This document shows, piece after piece, positions 1 through 8,617 of a DNA stretch of 64,000 nt. Made by a program: the position numbers and the translations under genes. The stretch is from Ralstonia pickettii (GTDB lineage: Bacteria; Pseudomonadota; Gammaproteobacteria; Burkholderiales; Burkholderiaceae): the NCBI RefSeq assembly GCF_000607165.1, contig NZ_JFZG01000008.1, positions 372,001 through 436,000 of the forward strand, read 5' to 3'. The notes under the pieces were generated by a model. That model made no database searches, had not been told where the DNA came from, and saw only the letters and a list, made by a program, of their open reading frames with translations. How positions within the stretch are numbered: position 1 is the stretch's first letter; each line of letters starts with the position of its first letter.

Positions 1-200
1 TCGGCGGCCGACGCGCTGGCGTTCACGCGCACCTTGTTGACCGTGACGTAGACGTGATCAAAGCCGCAGGACGGTGCGTCCGTCATCGAGACATGGAGGG
101 TGCCCGTGCCGGCATCCGTACCGCCATCCCCGCCGCCGCATGCTGCGATGAGGAACGGCAGAGGCAATGCAAGCAGGATGTTCCGATAAGTTGTTCTCAT
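1..200 (-). CDS. DUF4382-type lipoprotein, N-terminal fragment
   Basis: The first 66 codons of a gene that runs off the left edge. The start is ATG at 198-200 on the minus strand, preceded by a good GAGGAG ribosome site. The product opens with a lipoprotein signal ending in FLIAACGGG, so Cys is expected to be lipidated. A Gly/Asp/Thr-rich linker and the segment GTLHVSMTDAPSCGFDHVYV follow, which resembles the beginning of DUF4382 domains. Function is unknown; such proteins are envelope-anchored. The 181 bp between this start and chrA hold no gene, only its presumed promoter and a small hairpin (358-377). Confidence 0.72.
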   Translation of the reverse strand, partial: MRTTYRNILLALPLPFLIAACGGGDGGTDAGTGTLHVSMTDAPSCGFDHVYVTVNKVRVNASASAA

Positions 201-381
201 GGTTGTCTCCTCAGTTTGGGGGGGTGCCCGAAGCATAGTCCTGGCCGTGGCACGCACTTTGGTCGATTTGAAACCAATCGTAACGCCGCAGGGGTGAGTG
301 CGGTCTCACCCATTTGGGTTGCAAACGCTTGCGGTGCGCAGAAGATATTGCGGCGCGCGATCGGGCACTGCCGATCGTGTG

Positions 382-1554
382 TCAGCGATGCAGCAGCGGA
401 TACAGCCCCAAGCCAAGCAACGCAGCCCCCGCCACGATCACCGGCTCGGGCAGCTTTTTGAACCTCACCAGCAGCAACACTGTGGCCACGGCCAAGAGCG
501 CCGTCGGCACATCGACGATCGAGCGCTTGGCCAGGACGATTACCGCGCCGGTAATGGCACCCACGGCCGCTGCTGTTACGCCATCGACAAAGGCCAGGAT
601 GGCGGGCAGCTTGCCGTACTTCTTGAAGTACGGCGCCGGCAGGATGGTGAACAGGTAGCACGGCAGAAACGTGCCAAGCGCGGCCACACACGCGCCGGGC
701 AGGCCCGCCACCAGGTAGCCGATAAAGCCGACGGTGATGACCACCGGGCCGGGCGTGATCATCGCCACGGCCACCGCGTCGACGAACTGCTTGTCGTTGA
801 GCCAGTGGTGCCCTGTGACCACGCCGCCGTAAAGGAACGGCACGATGGCGAGCCCCGAGCCAAATACGAACGCCCCGGCCTTGGCGAAGAACGCGCCAAG
901 CTGCGCAAGCAAGGGCCAATCGATCGTGCCGAGCAAACCGCTGGCCGCTGCCACGGGTGTGACGGCAACCGCGTTCATGCGGCCCTGGCGCAGCCACTTG
1001 GGCGGCGCGCGCCAGAACCACACCAGAACGCCGGCCGCCAGGAAGAGCCACGCCACTTCGGATTCAGTCACCACCGTCACTGCCGCTAGCAGCAGGTAGA
1101 CGGCCCACAACAGCTTGTCTTTGCCGACGCTCTTGGTGGTGAGTTTGTGCGCGCTGATGGCGATGATGCCGATCACTGCCGCGCCCACGCCGTAGAACAC
1201 CGACTGCATCCACGTCAGGCCGCCAAAGCGGACATAGGCCCAGCCCAGCGCCACCACCATCAAGAACGAGGGCAGCACGAAGGCAATGCCGACCAGCGTG
1301 GCGCCGACGATGCGGTAGTGAACGTAGCCGAGGTAGATGGCCAGTTGCGCGGCCAGCGGCCCCGGCGCGAGCTGGGCGAGCGCGAGGCCTTCCTTGTAGT
1401 CGGCCTCGGTGATCCAGTGGCGTGTTTCCACCAGGTCGCGGCGCATGTAGCCAGCCAGCGCAACGGGGCCACCAAAGCCCAATGCGCCAAGCCGGAGGAA
1501 ATACAGGACCAGCTGCCGCAGCGTGTAGGTGGGGCGTTCGGGGGCAATGTTCAT
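382..1554 (-). CDS. chrA: Chromate transporter ChrA
   Basis: A 390-residue inner-membrane protein of the CHR family that exports chromate from the cytoplasm. It shows the two-halves architecture of long-chain ChrA proteins. The first half carries FLRLGALGFGGPVALAGYM and LAQLAPGPLAAQLAIYLG. The second half repeats the pattern with FGSGLAIVPFLYGG and MITPGPVVITVGFIGYLVAG. About ten to twelve hydrophobic segments are evident. It lies 26 bp downstream of chrB in the same direction, so the two are probably co-transcribed. A 7-bp hairpin without a T-tract (358-377) follows the stop codon and could end the transcript weakly. The family call is secure; the precise substrate rests on family knowledge and the chrB neighbour. 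Confidence 0.95.
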   Translation of the reverse strand: MNIAPERPTYTLRQLVLYFLRLGALGFGGPVALAGYMRRDLVETRHWITEADYKEGLALAQLAPGPLAAQLAIYLGYVHYRIVGATLVGIAFVLPSFLMVVALGWAYVRFGGLTWMQSVFYGVGAAVIGIIAISAHKLTTKSVGKDKLLWAVYLLLAAVTVVTESEVAWLFLAAGVLVWFWRAPPKWLRQGRMNAVAVTPVAAASGLLGTIDWPLLAQLGAFFAKAGAFVFGSGLAIVPFLYGGVVTGHHWLNDKQFVDAVAVAMITPGPVVITVGFIGYLVAGLPGACVAALGTFLPCYLFTILPAPYFKKYGKLPAILAFVDGVTAAAVGAITGAVIVLAKRSIVDVPTALLAVATVLLLVRFKKLPEPVIVAGAALLGLGLYPLLHR

Positions 1555-1580
1555 GGGCTACCTGCGATGGGTGACTGCGG

Positions 1581-2543
1581 TCATGTTTTCCGGCCGCTGG
1601 AAAAATGCACATACAACGAATCGAGCACGGTGCCGATCTCTGCGAGCAAGGCGTCGTCGTCCGTCAGCCGCTTGCGGGCGCCCGCCAGGATCGCCTCGAA
1701 CCCGCCGGCTTCCGGCGTGGCCGCGCCGCCCACGTCGAGCGCATGCACCATGGCGCCCAGGCGCGCGAGCCCGGCGTCGTCATCGAGCCCAAAGCTGGCG
1801 ATGAGCACCTCAAACGAGACGCGCTCGCCAACATGCGTGAACGCTGCGCCATCAAAGTCGAAGCCGAGTGCGTCGGCAGGGCAATCGGACGGGCTGTCGA
1901 GCCACAGGAACCGCGCGTGCGGATCGATGAAGCGGTGGATGAGCCAGGCGCTGGCAACGCGGTCCACCCATAAGTGCCGGCGTGTTGCCCACAGGCGGCC
2001 CTGATATTGGGTGGGATCACGGCGCGGAATGCTGCCGGAAGCGGCGCGGGGTTCGCCCGCCGATTGCGTGGCTTCGGCCGCCGCAGCAAAGTCGCGCCAT
2101 TGCGCATCGGCGCGCACGGTCGCTTCGTTGGAGAAGAAATCGATCTTGCGGATGGCCTCGTAGGCGCGGGCATGGCGGCGCAGAAGCCGGTTGCGCTCGG
2201 CGCTGGGCAGGTCAGGGAGCGTCTTGCGCGCTTCAGACAGCTCGGCCAGCCACTCGGCATAGTCGGGCGTGCGGTCGAACAGGGCGCGGTAGGCCGCGTC
2301 TTCCGCCGCATCGCTGGCCTGCACGCGCAGTACCCACGCCTGGCCGTCTTCCTGCAAGGTCTCGTCTGCCAGGTCATTGAGTTGCGCTGCGTGTTCGGCA
2401 CGCGCAGGCAGCAGGTAAACGCCATCGCGCAAGGCCGCACAGCCGATGGCTTTGATGGCGCGCCAGATACGCATGCGCGCGGTTGCTCTGGCAGTGGGCA
2501 GGCTGACGATGAGCAGCAGCCACGAATCGGGGGAGGCAGTCAT
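1581..2543 (-). CDS. chrB: Chromate resistance regulator ChrB
   Basis: A 320-residue protein beginning MTASPDSWLLLIVSLP, the typical ChrB opening. The reading frame extends 25 codons further upstream, but the start at 2543 matches the family. The N-terminal part (IVSLPTARATARMRIWRAIK, then LRDGVYLLPA) is the winged-helix-like ChrB N domain. The C-terminal part (RRHLWVDRVASAWLIHRFID, then FDFDGAAFTHVGERVSFE) is the ChrB C domain. In studied systems ChrB senses chromate and controls the chrBA operon. Here chrB precedes chrA, and an inverted repeat lies just upstream of it (2582-2597). Confidence 0.9.
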   Translation of the reverse strand: MTASPDSWLLLIVSLPTARATARMRIWRAIKAIGCAALRDGVYLLPARAEHAAQLNDLADETLQEDGQAWVLRVQASDAAEDAAYRALFDRTPDYAEWLAELSEARKTLPDLPSAERNRLLRRHARAYEAIRKIDFFSNEATVRADAQWRDFAAAAEATQSAGEPRAASGSIPRRDPTQYQGRLWATRRHLWVDRVASAWLIHRFIDPHARFLWLDSPSDCPADALGFDFDGAAFTHVGERVSFEVLIASFGLDDDAGLARLGAMVHALDVGGAATPEAGGFEAILAGARKRLTDDDALLAEIGTVLDSLYVHFSSGRKT

Positions 2544-2581
2544 GACGGCAGCATAGGCGTGCGTCATAACCGCTGCAATGT

Positions 2582-2597
2582 TGTAGAGATGCCTACA
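2582..2597. promoter_or_regulatory. Candidate chrBA operator, TGTAG-N6-CTACA
   Basis: A perfect 5-bp inverted repeat with a 6-bp spacer lies 39 bp upstream of the chosen chrB start and downstream of the hydrolase stop. Its position in the short chrB leader fits a binding site for ChrB itself. This is inferred from position and symmetry only. Confidence 0.4.
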
Positions 2598-2621
2598 CAG
2601 AAGTGCCCGCCGCCCCACGCA

Positions 2622-3743
2622 TCACGGCACAGACAGACCCATCGCTCTGGTCAGAAACGCCTTGACGTCGGCCTCTGCGCGCTGGGCTTGCTCCAGGTTG
2701 GCGCCCGTGGATACACCGCGGACAGTGCAGCGCTTGTAGTCAGCCTCCATCGCTTGGAGGCTGGCGTACTTCTCACCGGTCTGCAGGTGGTAGTACGCAT
2801 CGTGCTGCACGTCGATCATGGTCTGCGGGCACTCGCGCGCCGTGGTCGCACCCGGGAAGTACTTGAAGTACGCCCGCGTGTTGTCGAAGTCGTGATACGC
2901 GCCGGGGTACACATGCACCTCGACGGTCTGCCCGTTACGCTGCATGATCTCCGCCGCATTGCGGCAGAGCTGCGCGGGCGTGTAGTCATCTTTCTCGCCC
3001 AGCGCGAGCATCAGCGGGGCGCCTGCCAGCGGTGGCGGCGGCACTTCCCACCAGAACGCGGAGCACCCCGGGTAGAAGCCGATGAGCGCCGCAAACCGCG
3101 TGTCGTCATCGATGACACCTTTGCGGAACGCATCGAGCGTCATGTCCAGTGCCACGCCGCCGCCGCGTGAAAAACCGATCTGCCCGATGCGCTTCGGATC
3201 GATGCGCGGGTCGGTGCTCAGCAGCTTGAGCGCGAACAGCGCATCGGCGTCGTTGGCCGCCGGGTTCAGCTGCGACTGGTTGTCCATCGTATTGGTGATG
3301 CCGCGTGGGCCAAACGAGTCCACCACAAAGGCGGCCATGCCCATCCGGTTGAACAGCCGTACCCACCGGTCGACGTCTTTCTGCTGCGGCCCCGCCGAGC
3401 CGTGTGAGATCACCATCGCGGGCACCCGACCCTGCAGGGTCTCGGGCAGATACAACGTGCCCCAGATGGGCGTGGGCGTCTTGTCGAACTTGCGATGCAC
3501 CAGCTCCCATTTGCTTTTGGGGGTGACGCTGTTGAAGTGGATCCGGCCCGTTGGTTTTGCAGAGAGATCGCTGACGATTTCCTGGGCTGAAGCAGGCACG
3601 GAGATCAGCGCGATGACGAGGATGCCGAGCATCAACGCGCCGATTGCATTCCACCGCCACGCGTATATGCACCCGGCGTCTTTTTCATCGCGCAAATCAG
3701 TGCAGCTTCTCATTTGTTCTTTCAATAGTAGAGAAAGGGTCAT
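2622..3743 (-). CDS. Exported dienelactone-hydrolase-like alpha/beta hydrolase
   Basis: A 373-residue alpha/beta-hydrolase. A hydrophobic segment (MLGILVIALISVPASAQ, residues about 38-54) is a signal peptide, so the enzyme is likely periplasmic. The fold signatures are AMVISHGSAGPQQ (oxyanion region), IGQIGFSRGGGVALD (nucleophile elbow G-F-S-R-G-G), ALGEKDDYTP (acid region) and a late histidine in YPGAYHDFDNT, as in dienelactone hydrolases. Extra Cys near the C terminus may form disulfides. The substrate is unknown. Starts at 3743, 3713 or 3632 are possible; none has a strong ribosome site. It lies upstream of chrB on the same strand, but the operator in between suggests chrBA has its own promoter. 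Confidence 0.75.
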   Translation of the reverse strand: MTLSLLLKEQMRSCTDLRDEKDAGCIYAWRWNAIGALMLGILVIALISVPASAQEIVSDLSAKPTGRIHFNSVTPKSKWELVHRKFDKTPTPIWGTLYLPETLQGRVPAMVISHGSAGPQQKDVDRWVRLFNRMGMAAFVVDSFGPRGITNTMDNQSQLNPAANDADALFALKLLSTDPRIDPKRIGQIGFSRGGGVALDMTLDAFRKGVIDDDTRFAALIGFYPGCSAFWWEVPPPPLAGAPLMLALGEKDDYTPAQLCRNAAEIMQRNGQTVEVHVYPGAYHDFDNTRAYFKYFPGATTARECPQTMIDVQHDAYYHLQTGEKYASLQAMEADYKRCTVRGVSTGANLEQAQRAEADVKAFLTRAMGLSVP

Positions 3744-4167
3744 CGCTGGAATTCTAGGTTGGTAGCGGTTCTTCGCTTCTTTCTTTATTGAATGGAAATA
3801 AAACGCGGCTCATTCGATGTTGGGAAGAAACACATTCTCAAATACCGTTGATTTTTACATTCTTTGTACATCGCTATTGATCGGCATTCCTAGAATCACG
3901 CCGTCCGCACCACTTTAAAAATAAATGCAGTGGATCAAGTTGCGCGGACAGGGCTGATGCTCGCAGCGATGCGTTGTTCTGGCATGTCCACGGCAAAAGA
4001 CGGGGCCGGGTCGGAGACAACCTCAGCGAGATGATTGGCCCACCGGGGAAGTTGGACTTCATCAAACCATCAAAAGATAAGAAGGGGAAGTCTGCGCAAA
4101 TCGCGCTACGTCTGTCCGGGGGGACAGACGTAGCGGCTTCTTTTCGCGTGCGCGCGGACGCAAACGT
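3744..4167. other. AT-rich intergenic region upstream of the autotransporter
   Basis: About 420 bp with no convincing gene. Positions about 3750-3920 are clearly AT-richer than the surroundings and are bounded by an inverted pair, ATTCTAGG at 3751-3758 and CCTAGAAT at 3889-3896. The right part should hold promoters for the divergent hydrolase and autotransporter genes, but no clear -35/-10 pair was identified. A strong hairpin sits at 4104-4135. Confidence 0.5.
4104..4135. promoter_or_regulatory. Perfect 14-bp hairpin in the autotransporter leader
   Basis: Arms CGCTACGTCTGTCC (4104-4117) and GGACAGACGTAGCG (4122-4135) pair perfectly around a GGGG loop. The hairpin ends 32 bp before the autotransporter ATG and is followed by a short T-rich stretch (GGCTTCTTTTCG). 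It could be an attenuator-like terminator, a translation-control element or a protein-binding palindrome. The sequence does not decide between these. Confidence 0.6.
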
Positions 4168-7100
4168 ATGTCTACGCCATTGTTCCAGCGCCGCCGCGGG
4201 CGGCTTCAGTTTGTCTCCATCGCGCTTGTTGCTTCGCCATTCGCCTTGTTTGGGGCGCTTGCGCATGCAGACTGCACCACCACCGGGCAGATCACCGTCT
4301 GCGATACGGCGGCACCCAACCCAACCACATCCACCGTCGGCACCGGCAACGTGGCGGCAGAAGACAATCGCACGGTGACGGTGCAGAACGGCAGCACGCT
4401 GGCGGTGGGTGACACCAGCGCCATCGCCGTGCGCGACAACGCCAACATCACGGTGCAAACCGGCGGCTCGGTCAGCGCAAACGCGGTGTCGAACTCCGGC
4501 TTTTACGGTACGGGCGGCAACGCGATCGACTTCCGCAACAACAGCACGCTGACGGTGCAGCAAGGCGCGCAGGTGCTGGCCAACGGCACACAGCTGAGCG
4601 GAGAGGCCGTCAACCCGGAAGGCACGGGCAATACCATCGTCAATGACGGCCTGATCAAATCGGCGCACGGCGCGGCGATCTGGTTCCAGAACACCTCGGG
4701 CGGCAACACGGTCATCAACAACGCCACGGGGACGATCCAGACGGACGTCGCCAACGGCAACGTGATGGGCGCGTCGGGCAACGGGTCGGTCGACTTCACC
4801 AACCGCGGCAAGGTGATCGGCAACCTGATCTTTGCGGGCGGCAATGATGCCTTGCACGTCTATACCGGCTCGTCGGTGAGCGGCAGCATCAACGGCGGCG
4901 GCGGTGCCAACGTCATCACACTCAACGGCACCGACAGCGCGACGCTGGGCACCATCACCAACTTCCAGACCCTACAGAAGCAGGACAGCGGCACGTGGAC
5001 GCTGTCCAAGACGCTCGCCAGCATGGGCGTGACCAATGCGGAGGTGCAGCAAGGCACGCTGATCCTGCAAGGCAACAACGGCACCTACACCGGCACGATG
5101 CAGGTGGACGCCGGCGGCACGCTGCAAGGCGATGCGCTGAGCGTGACGAAGGCCGTGACGAACAACGGCCTGGTGCGCTTCCAACAGGACGTGGATGGCA
5201 GCTATGCCGGCCAGATCGTCGGCGCAGGTGCGCTGGAGAAAACCGGCACGGGCACGCTCACGCTGGGTGCTGGCAATACGTACAGCGGCGGCACGACCAT
5301 TACGCAGGGCACGCTTGCCATTGGTGCGGACAGCGCATTGGGCGGCACCGCGGGCGGCCTGACGTTCAACGGCGGCACGCTGCAACTGGCGGGCAATGTG
5401 GATGTGGCGGCCACACGCGCCATCGGCATCACCAATGCCAACGGCACGATCGATACGCAGGGCTTTACGTCGACCGTGAGCCAGGGCATTTCGGGCGTGG
5501 GGGCGCTCACCAAGACCGGCAGCGGCACGCTGGTGCTCGCGGGCGACAACACGTACCAGGGCGGTACCACTGTCGCGGCGGGGACGTTGCAACTCGGTAC
5601 CGGTGGTACGTCGGGCTCGATCCTGGGCAATGTGGTGGACAACGGCACGCTGACGTTCAACCGATCGGACGTGTTCACCTTCGGCGGCATCGTCTCCGGC
5701 ACGGGCGGCATCACGCAGGCCGGCACGGGCACGACCGTGCTCACCGCCAACAACGCGATCCAGGGCGACACGTTGGTCGCCAGCGGGGCGCTGGCCATCG
5801 GCGACGCGACGCACGCCAGTGCCGCGCTCGGCGTGTCGGCCACCAATGCGCCGCAGAGCTTGCGGCCGATGGCGGGCGGCAGCGGCAACAATGTTCAGAT
5901 TGCAGCCAACGCCACGCTGGGCGGCTACGGCACCGTGAACGGCGCCGTCACCAACAACGGTACGGTGGCCGTGGCCGATGCGCTGGCGGCGTTTGCCAAT
6001 GCTGGCGGCGGCAGCCTGACGATCAATGGGTCGCTGAATAACGCCGGCACGGTGCAGGTTGGTGGCGCAGGCGTCGGTAACAAGCTGGTGGTCAACGGCA
6101 ACTACGTCGGCAATGGCGGCGTGCTGGCCATCAACACCAAGCTGGGCACCGACAATTCGCCGACCGACAAGCTCGTCATCTCGGGCGGCACGGCGAGCGG
6201 CAATACGGCGGTGCGCGTCACCAATGCTGGCGGCGCCGGTGCGCGAACCACGGGTGATGGCATCGAAGTCGTCAGCGCGATCAATGGCGCGACCACGCAG
6301 ACCAATGCCTTCGCACTCGCCAACCGAGTCGTCGCCGGCCCGTATGAGTACACGCTGCAGCGCGGTGGCTCGGCCAGCGCAGACAGTTGGTATTTGCGCA
6401 CCCTGCAGACCGCGACCCAAGGCACGGGCATCGGCACGGGCACGAGCGCCACGCAGCCTGCGCTGCGTCCGGAAGTCTCGCTCTACACCGCCATTCCGTC
6501 GCTGACCTTGCTATACGGCCGCGCGCTGCTCGATACGCTGCACGAACGCGTGGGCGAAGAGAGCAACCAGGCCACCGCACCGGCAGGCACGGCTCCCGTG
6601 CTGCGCACCGGCTGGGCACGCGTGATCGCCCAGAAGGGCAGCCGCATGTCGGATGGCAACGGTATCTACGGTAACCAGGGCCCCGCGTTCAGCTACGACT
6701 TCGGCGGCGTGCAGGTCGGTGCCGATGTCTACCAGCGCCAGCGCGAGGACGGCAGCCACGACCATGCCGGTGGTTACTTCGCCACCGGCCGCATCGCGGC
6801 AGACGTGACGCACGCCGATGGCGCAGACGCCGGCCGCGACACCGTCAACGCCAACACGGTCGGTCTGTATTGGACGCACTTCGGCCCGTCCGGCTGGTAT
6901 CTGGATGGCGTGGTGCAGGGCACCCGTTACGACGCCGATGCCTCGCCGCACGGCGTGAACGGCCTGAAGACGCACGCGCTCGGTTACGCCGCATCGCTCG
7001 AGACGGGCTACCCGATCGCGCTGTCACCGCAATGGCGTGTCGAGCCGCAAGCGCAGCTCGTGGTTCAGCGTGCCGCGTTTGCCGATGCCAACGACGGTGC

Positions 7101-7443
7101 CGCTGACGTGCGCTTCAACTCGGTGAACTCGATGCTCGGTCGCCTGGGCGTGCGCGTGAGCAAGCGTTGGGGTGAATCGCCGGAACGTCAGCACACCGCG
7201 TGGGTGCGTGCGAATGTGTGGCACGAGTTCCGCGGTGAGACGGGAACGCAGATGTCGTCGCCGGATGGTGGCTTCGTGCCGTTCACGTCGCAACTGCCGA
7301 GCACGACGCTGGAGCTGACGGGCGACCTTACGGCGCAGGTGGCGAAGAACGGCGTGTTCTATGCCAGCCTCGGCTACCAGGTCAGCGCGGACCGTCGCTT
7401 GCATGGGGTGAACGGCAAGGCAGGGGTGCGCTGGGGGTGGTAA
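4168..7443 (+). CDS. Type V autotransporter with PATR-type passenger repeats
   Basis: A 1091-residue autotransporter. Residues 1-35 are a signal peptide (basic stretch RRRGR, hydrophobic core, cleavage near ALAHA). The passenger is Gly/Asn/Thr-rich and lacks long charged stretches, as expected for a beta-helix. Passenger-associated repeats of the form G-x-G-x-L-x-K-x-G-x-G-T-L-x-L begin near residues 351, 444 and 510. The C-terminal beta-barrel starts near residue 811 (GWARVIAQKGSRM) and ends in an aromatic residue (VRWGW), typical of outer-membrane insertion. No protease or lipase motif was seen, so a surface or adhesin-like role is likely. The ATG has no obvious ribosome site; a strong hairpin precedes it. 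Confidence 0.9.
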   Translation: MSTPLFQRRRGRLQFVSIALVASPFALFGALAHADCTTTGQITVCDTAAPNPTTSTVGTGNVAAEDNRTVTVQNGSTLAVGDTSAIAVRDNANITVQTGGSVSANAVSNSGFYGTGGNAIDFRNNSTLTVQQGAQVLANGTQLSGEAVNPEGTGNTIVNDGLIKSAHGAAIWFQNTSGGNTVINNATGTIQTDVANGNVMGASGNGSVDFTNRGKVIGNLIFAGGNDALHVYTGSSVSGSINGGGGANVITLNGTDSATLGTITNFQTLQKQDSGTWTLSKTLASMGVTNAEVQQGTLILQGNNGTYTGTMQVDAGGTLQGDALSVTKAVTNNGLVRFQQDVDGSYAGQIVGAGALEKTGTGTLTLGAGNTYSGGTTITQGTLAIGADSALGGTAGGLTFNGGTLQLAGNVDVAATRAIGITNANGTIDTQGFTSTVSQGISGVGALTKTGSGTLVLAGDNTYQGGTTVAAGTLQLGTGGTSGSILGNVVDNGTLTFNRSDVFTFGGIVSGTGGITQAGTGTTVLTANNAIQGDTLVASGALAIGDATHASAALGVSATNAPQSLRPMAGGSGNNVQIAANATLGGYGTVNGAVTNNGTVAVADALAAFANAGGGSLTINGSLNNAGTVQVGGAGVGNKLVVNGNYVGNGGVLAINTKLGTDNSPTDKLVISGGTASGNTAVRVTNAGGAGARTTGDGIEVVSAINGATTQTNAFALANRVVAGPYEYTLQRGGSASADSWYLRTLQTATQGTGIGTGTSATQPALRPEVSLYTAIPSLTLLYGRALLDTLHERVGEESNQATAPAGTAPVLRTGWARVIAQKGSRMSDGNGIYGNQGPAFSYDFGGVQVGADVYQRQREDGSHDHAGGYFATGRIAADVTHADGADAGRDTVNANTVGLYWTHFGPSGWYLDGVVQGTRYDADASPHGVNGLKTHALGYAASLETGYPIALSPQWRVEPQAQLVVQRAAFADANDGAADVRFNSVNSMLGRLGVRVSKRWGESPERQHTAWVRANVWHEFRGETGTQMSSPDGGFVPFTSQLPSTTLELTGDLTAQVAKNGVFYASLGYQVSADRRLHGVNGKAGVRWGW

Positions 7444-7481
7444 GGCAACGCACGTAACCAGGCGCGCCCATACGGCGCGAC

Positions 7482-7511
7482 GCTGCTCGGCCAATTCAGT
7501 GGCCGGGCAGC
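7482..7511. terminator. Stem-loop between convergent autotransporter and alginate lyase genes
   Basis: Two 12-bp arms (7482-7493 and 7500-7511) pair with one mismatch around a 6-base loop. The loop contains the stop codon of the minus-strand gene. There is no T-tract, so this is a candidate convergent-gene terminator rather than a canonical one. Confidence 0.35.
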
Positions 7512-8458
7512 ATCGCGCCCCATGCCGCCGTGACGTTGCCGCCGAGCCGCCATTCGGCAAACGGGCGGCGCGGTGCAATCAGGACAGGCAGGCGTGGGTC
7601 GCGCACGTGGGCGTAGTAAGGCTCCATCCAGCACAGCTCATCCTGGAAGGTCCACGGAAACAGTTCTTGCTTGATGGGCGTGATTTTTTCGAAGCTCGCC
7701 GGATCCATCACCGCCTCGATCACGAGGTTCGCCAAGCGGCCAATTGCATGGCCGTTCTCCCGGTACAGATCGATATTGCGTCGCTGCGCCAGTTCTGCGG
7801 CAAACACCAGCGGAATCAGCGCGAACGTGTGGTAGTGCAACGCACGATTACCTCGCTTGACCTCCCGTGCGAGCGCGCCGTCCGGGCCGATATCGCGGAT
7901 GCCCTCGCGAACGCGCAGCAGCCCGGAGTTGATCAGGTCGCTGTTGTCCGTCGCGGTGCCGATGGCAATCAGATTGAGACCGGCCCAATACACCAAGTTG
8001 TTATGCAGATGGTTGATCGCTTCGGCGTTGCGGGTAGCGATGGCAATGCGTTCGAGCCAAGGTGCGATGGCATCCAACTGCGGCTGGTTTTGCTTGCGGA
8101 TGTCGTTCGGCATGCGCAGAAGCACCATGGCGAAATCCGTTCCCGCCCATGACCGCTCGTAGTACCCCTGGTAGCCGGAAATCTTGCCCATCAGTGCATC
8201 TGCCTCGGCCCACGTTCGAAGCTGGCTCAGTACGCAGGTCCAATCGCCCTTGTCGGCCGACGCGTTGAGGTGCGCGATGAAATTGCGCATCGGTTTCACG
8301 TCGCGCGCATAGCCTGCCGCGTCGTCGTAGAAGCCTGGTGGATCGATCGTCTTGACCGGTGCGGGGATCTCGCACGCGCGGGCTGCATGCACCAGACCGA
8401 AGCCGGTGCCAATGGCCAGCGAAATGGCGAACAGCGTTTGAACGGACGCACGGCGCAT
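7496..8458 (-). CDS. Alginate lyase family (PL5-like) secreted protein
   Basis: A 320-residue protein with a signal peptide (MRRASVQTLFAISLAIGTGFG... cleaved near AARAC). The segments NHLHNNLVYWAGLNLIAIG and GNRALHYHTFALIPLVFAAE match the conserved AlgL-type motifs NNHxYWA and RALxYHxxAL, which hold the catalytic Asn/His and Tyr/His residues of polysaccharide lyase family 5. The family cleaves mannuronate-rich alginate by beta-elimination in the periplasm. No alginate synthesis genes are nearby, so the role may be scavenging or turnover of another acidic glycan. It is a single gene, convergent with the autotransporter. Confidence 0.8.
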   Translation of the reverse strand: MRRASVQTLFAISLAIGTGFGLVHAARACEIPAPVKTIDPPGFYDDAAGYARDVKPMRNFIAHLNASADKGDWTCVLSQLRTWAEADALMGKISGYQGYYERSWAGTDFAMVLLRMPNDIRKQNQPQLDAIAPWLERIAIATRNAEAINHLHNNLVYWAGLNLIAIGTATDNSDLINSGLLRVREGIRDIGPDGALAREVKRGNRALHYHTFALIPLVFAAELAQRRNIDLYRENGHAIGRLANLVIEAVMDPASFEKITPIKQELFPWTFQDELCWMEPYYAHVRDPRLPVLIAPRRPFAEWRLGGNVTAAWGAMLPGH

Positions 8459-8571
8459 TGGAACCCCCGGAGGATGCGGAGTAGCTCACATGAACGCGGC
8501 GTCCGCTCGTGCAAAACGCCGAGGTGTTCCGCAACGTTGACTGGGGGTTACAAACGGTAGCGACTATGAAA

Positions 8572-8594
8572 AAGAGCCGCATCGAGCGGCTCTT
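8572..8594 (-). terminator. Rho-independent terminator of the ABC transporter operon
   Basis: AAGAGCCGC (8572-8580) and GCGGCTCTT (8586-8594) form a perfect 9-bp stem with a 5-base loop. Read on the minus strand, a TTTTT tract follows. It sits 24 bp past the ATPase stop codon. Confidence 0.85.
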
Positions 8595-8617
8595 CTTACG
8601 TCAGCAGCAACGCGCTC

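Noticed and set aside
4972-6420. 482-residue minus-strand frame inside the autotransporter
   Set aside because: The repetitive Gly/Thr-coding passenger gives an open antisense frame by composition only.
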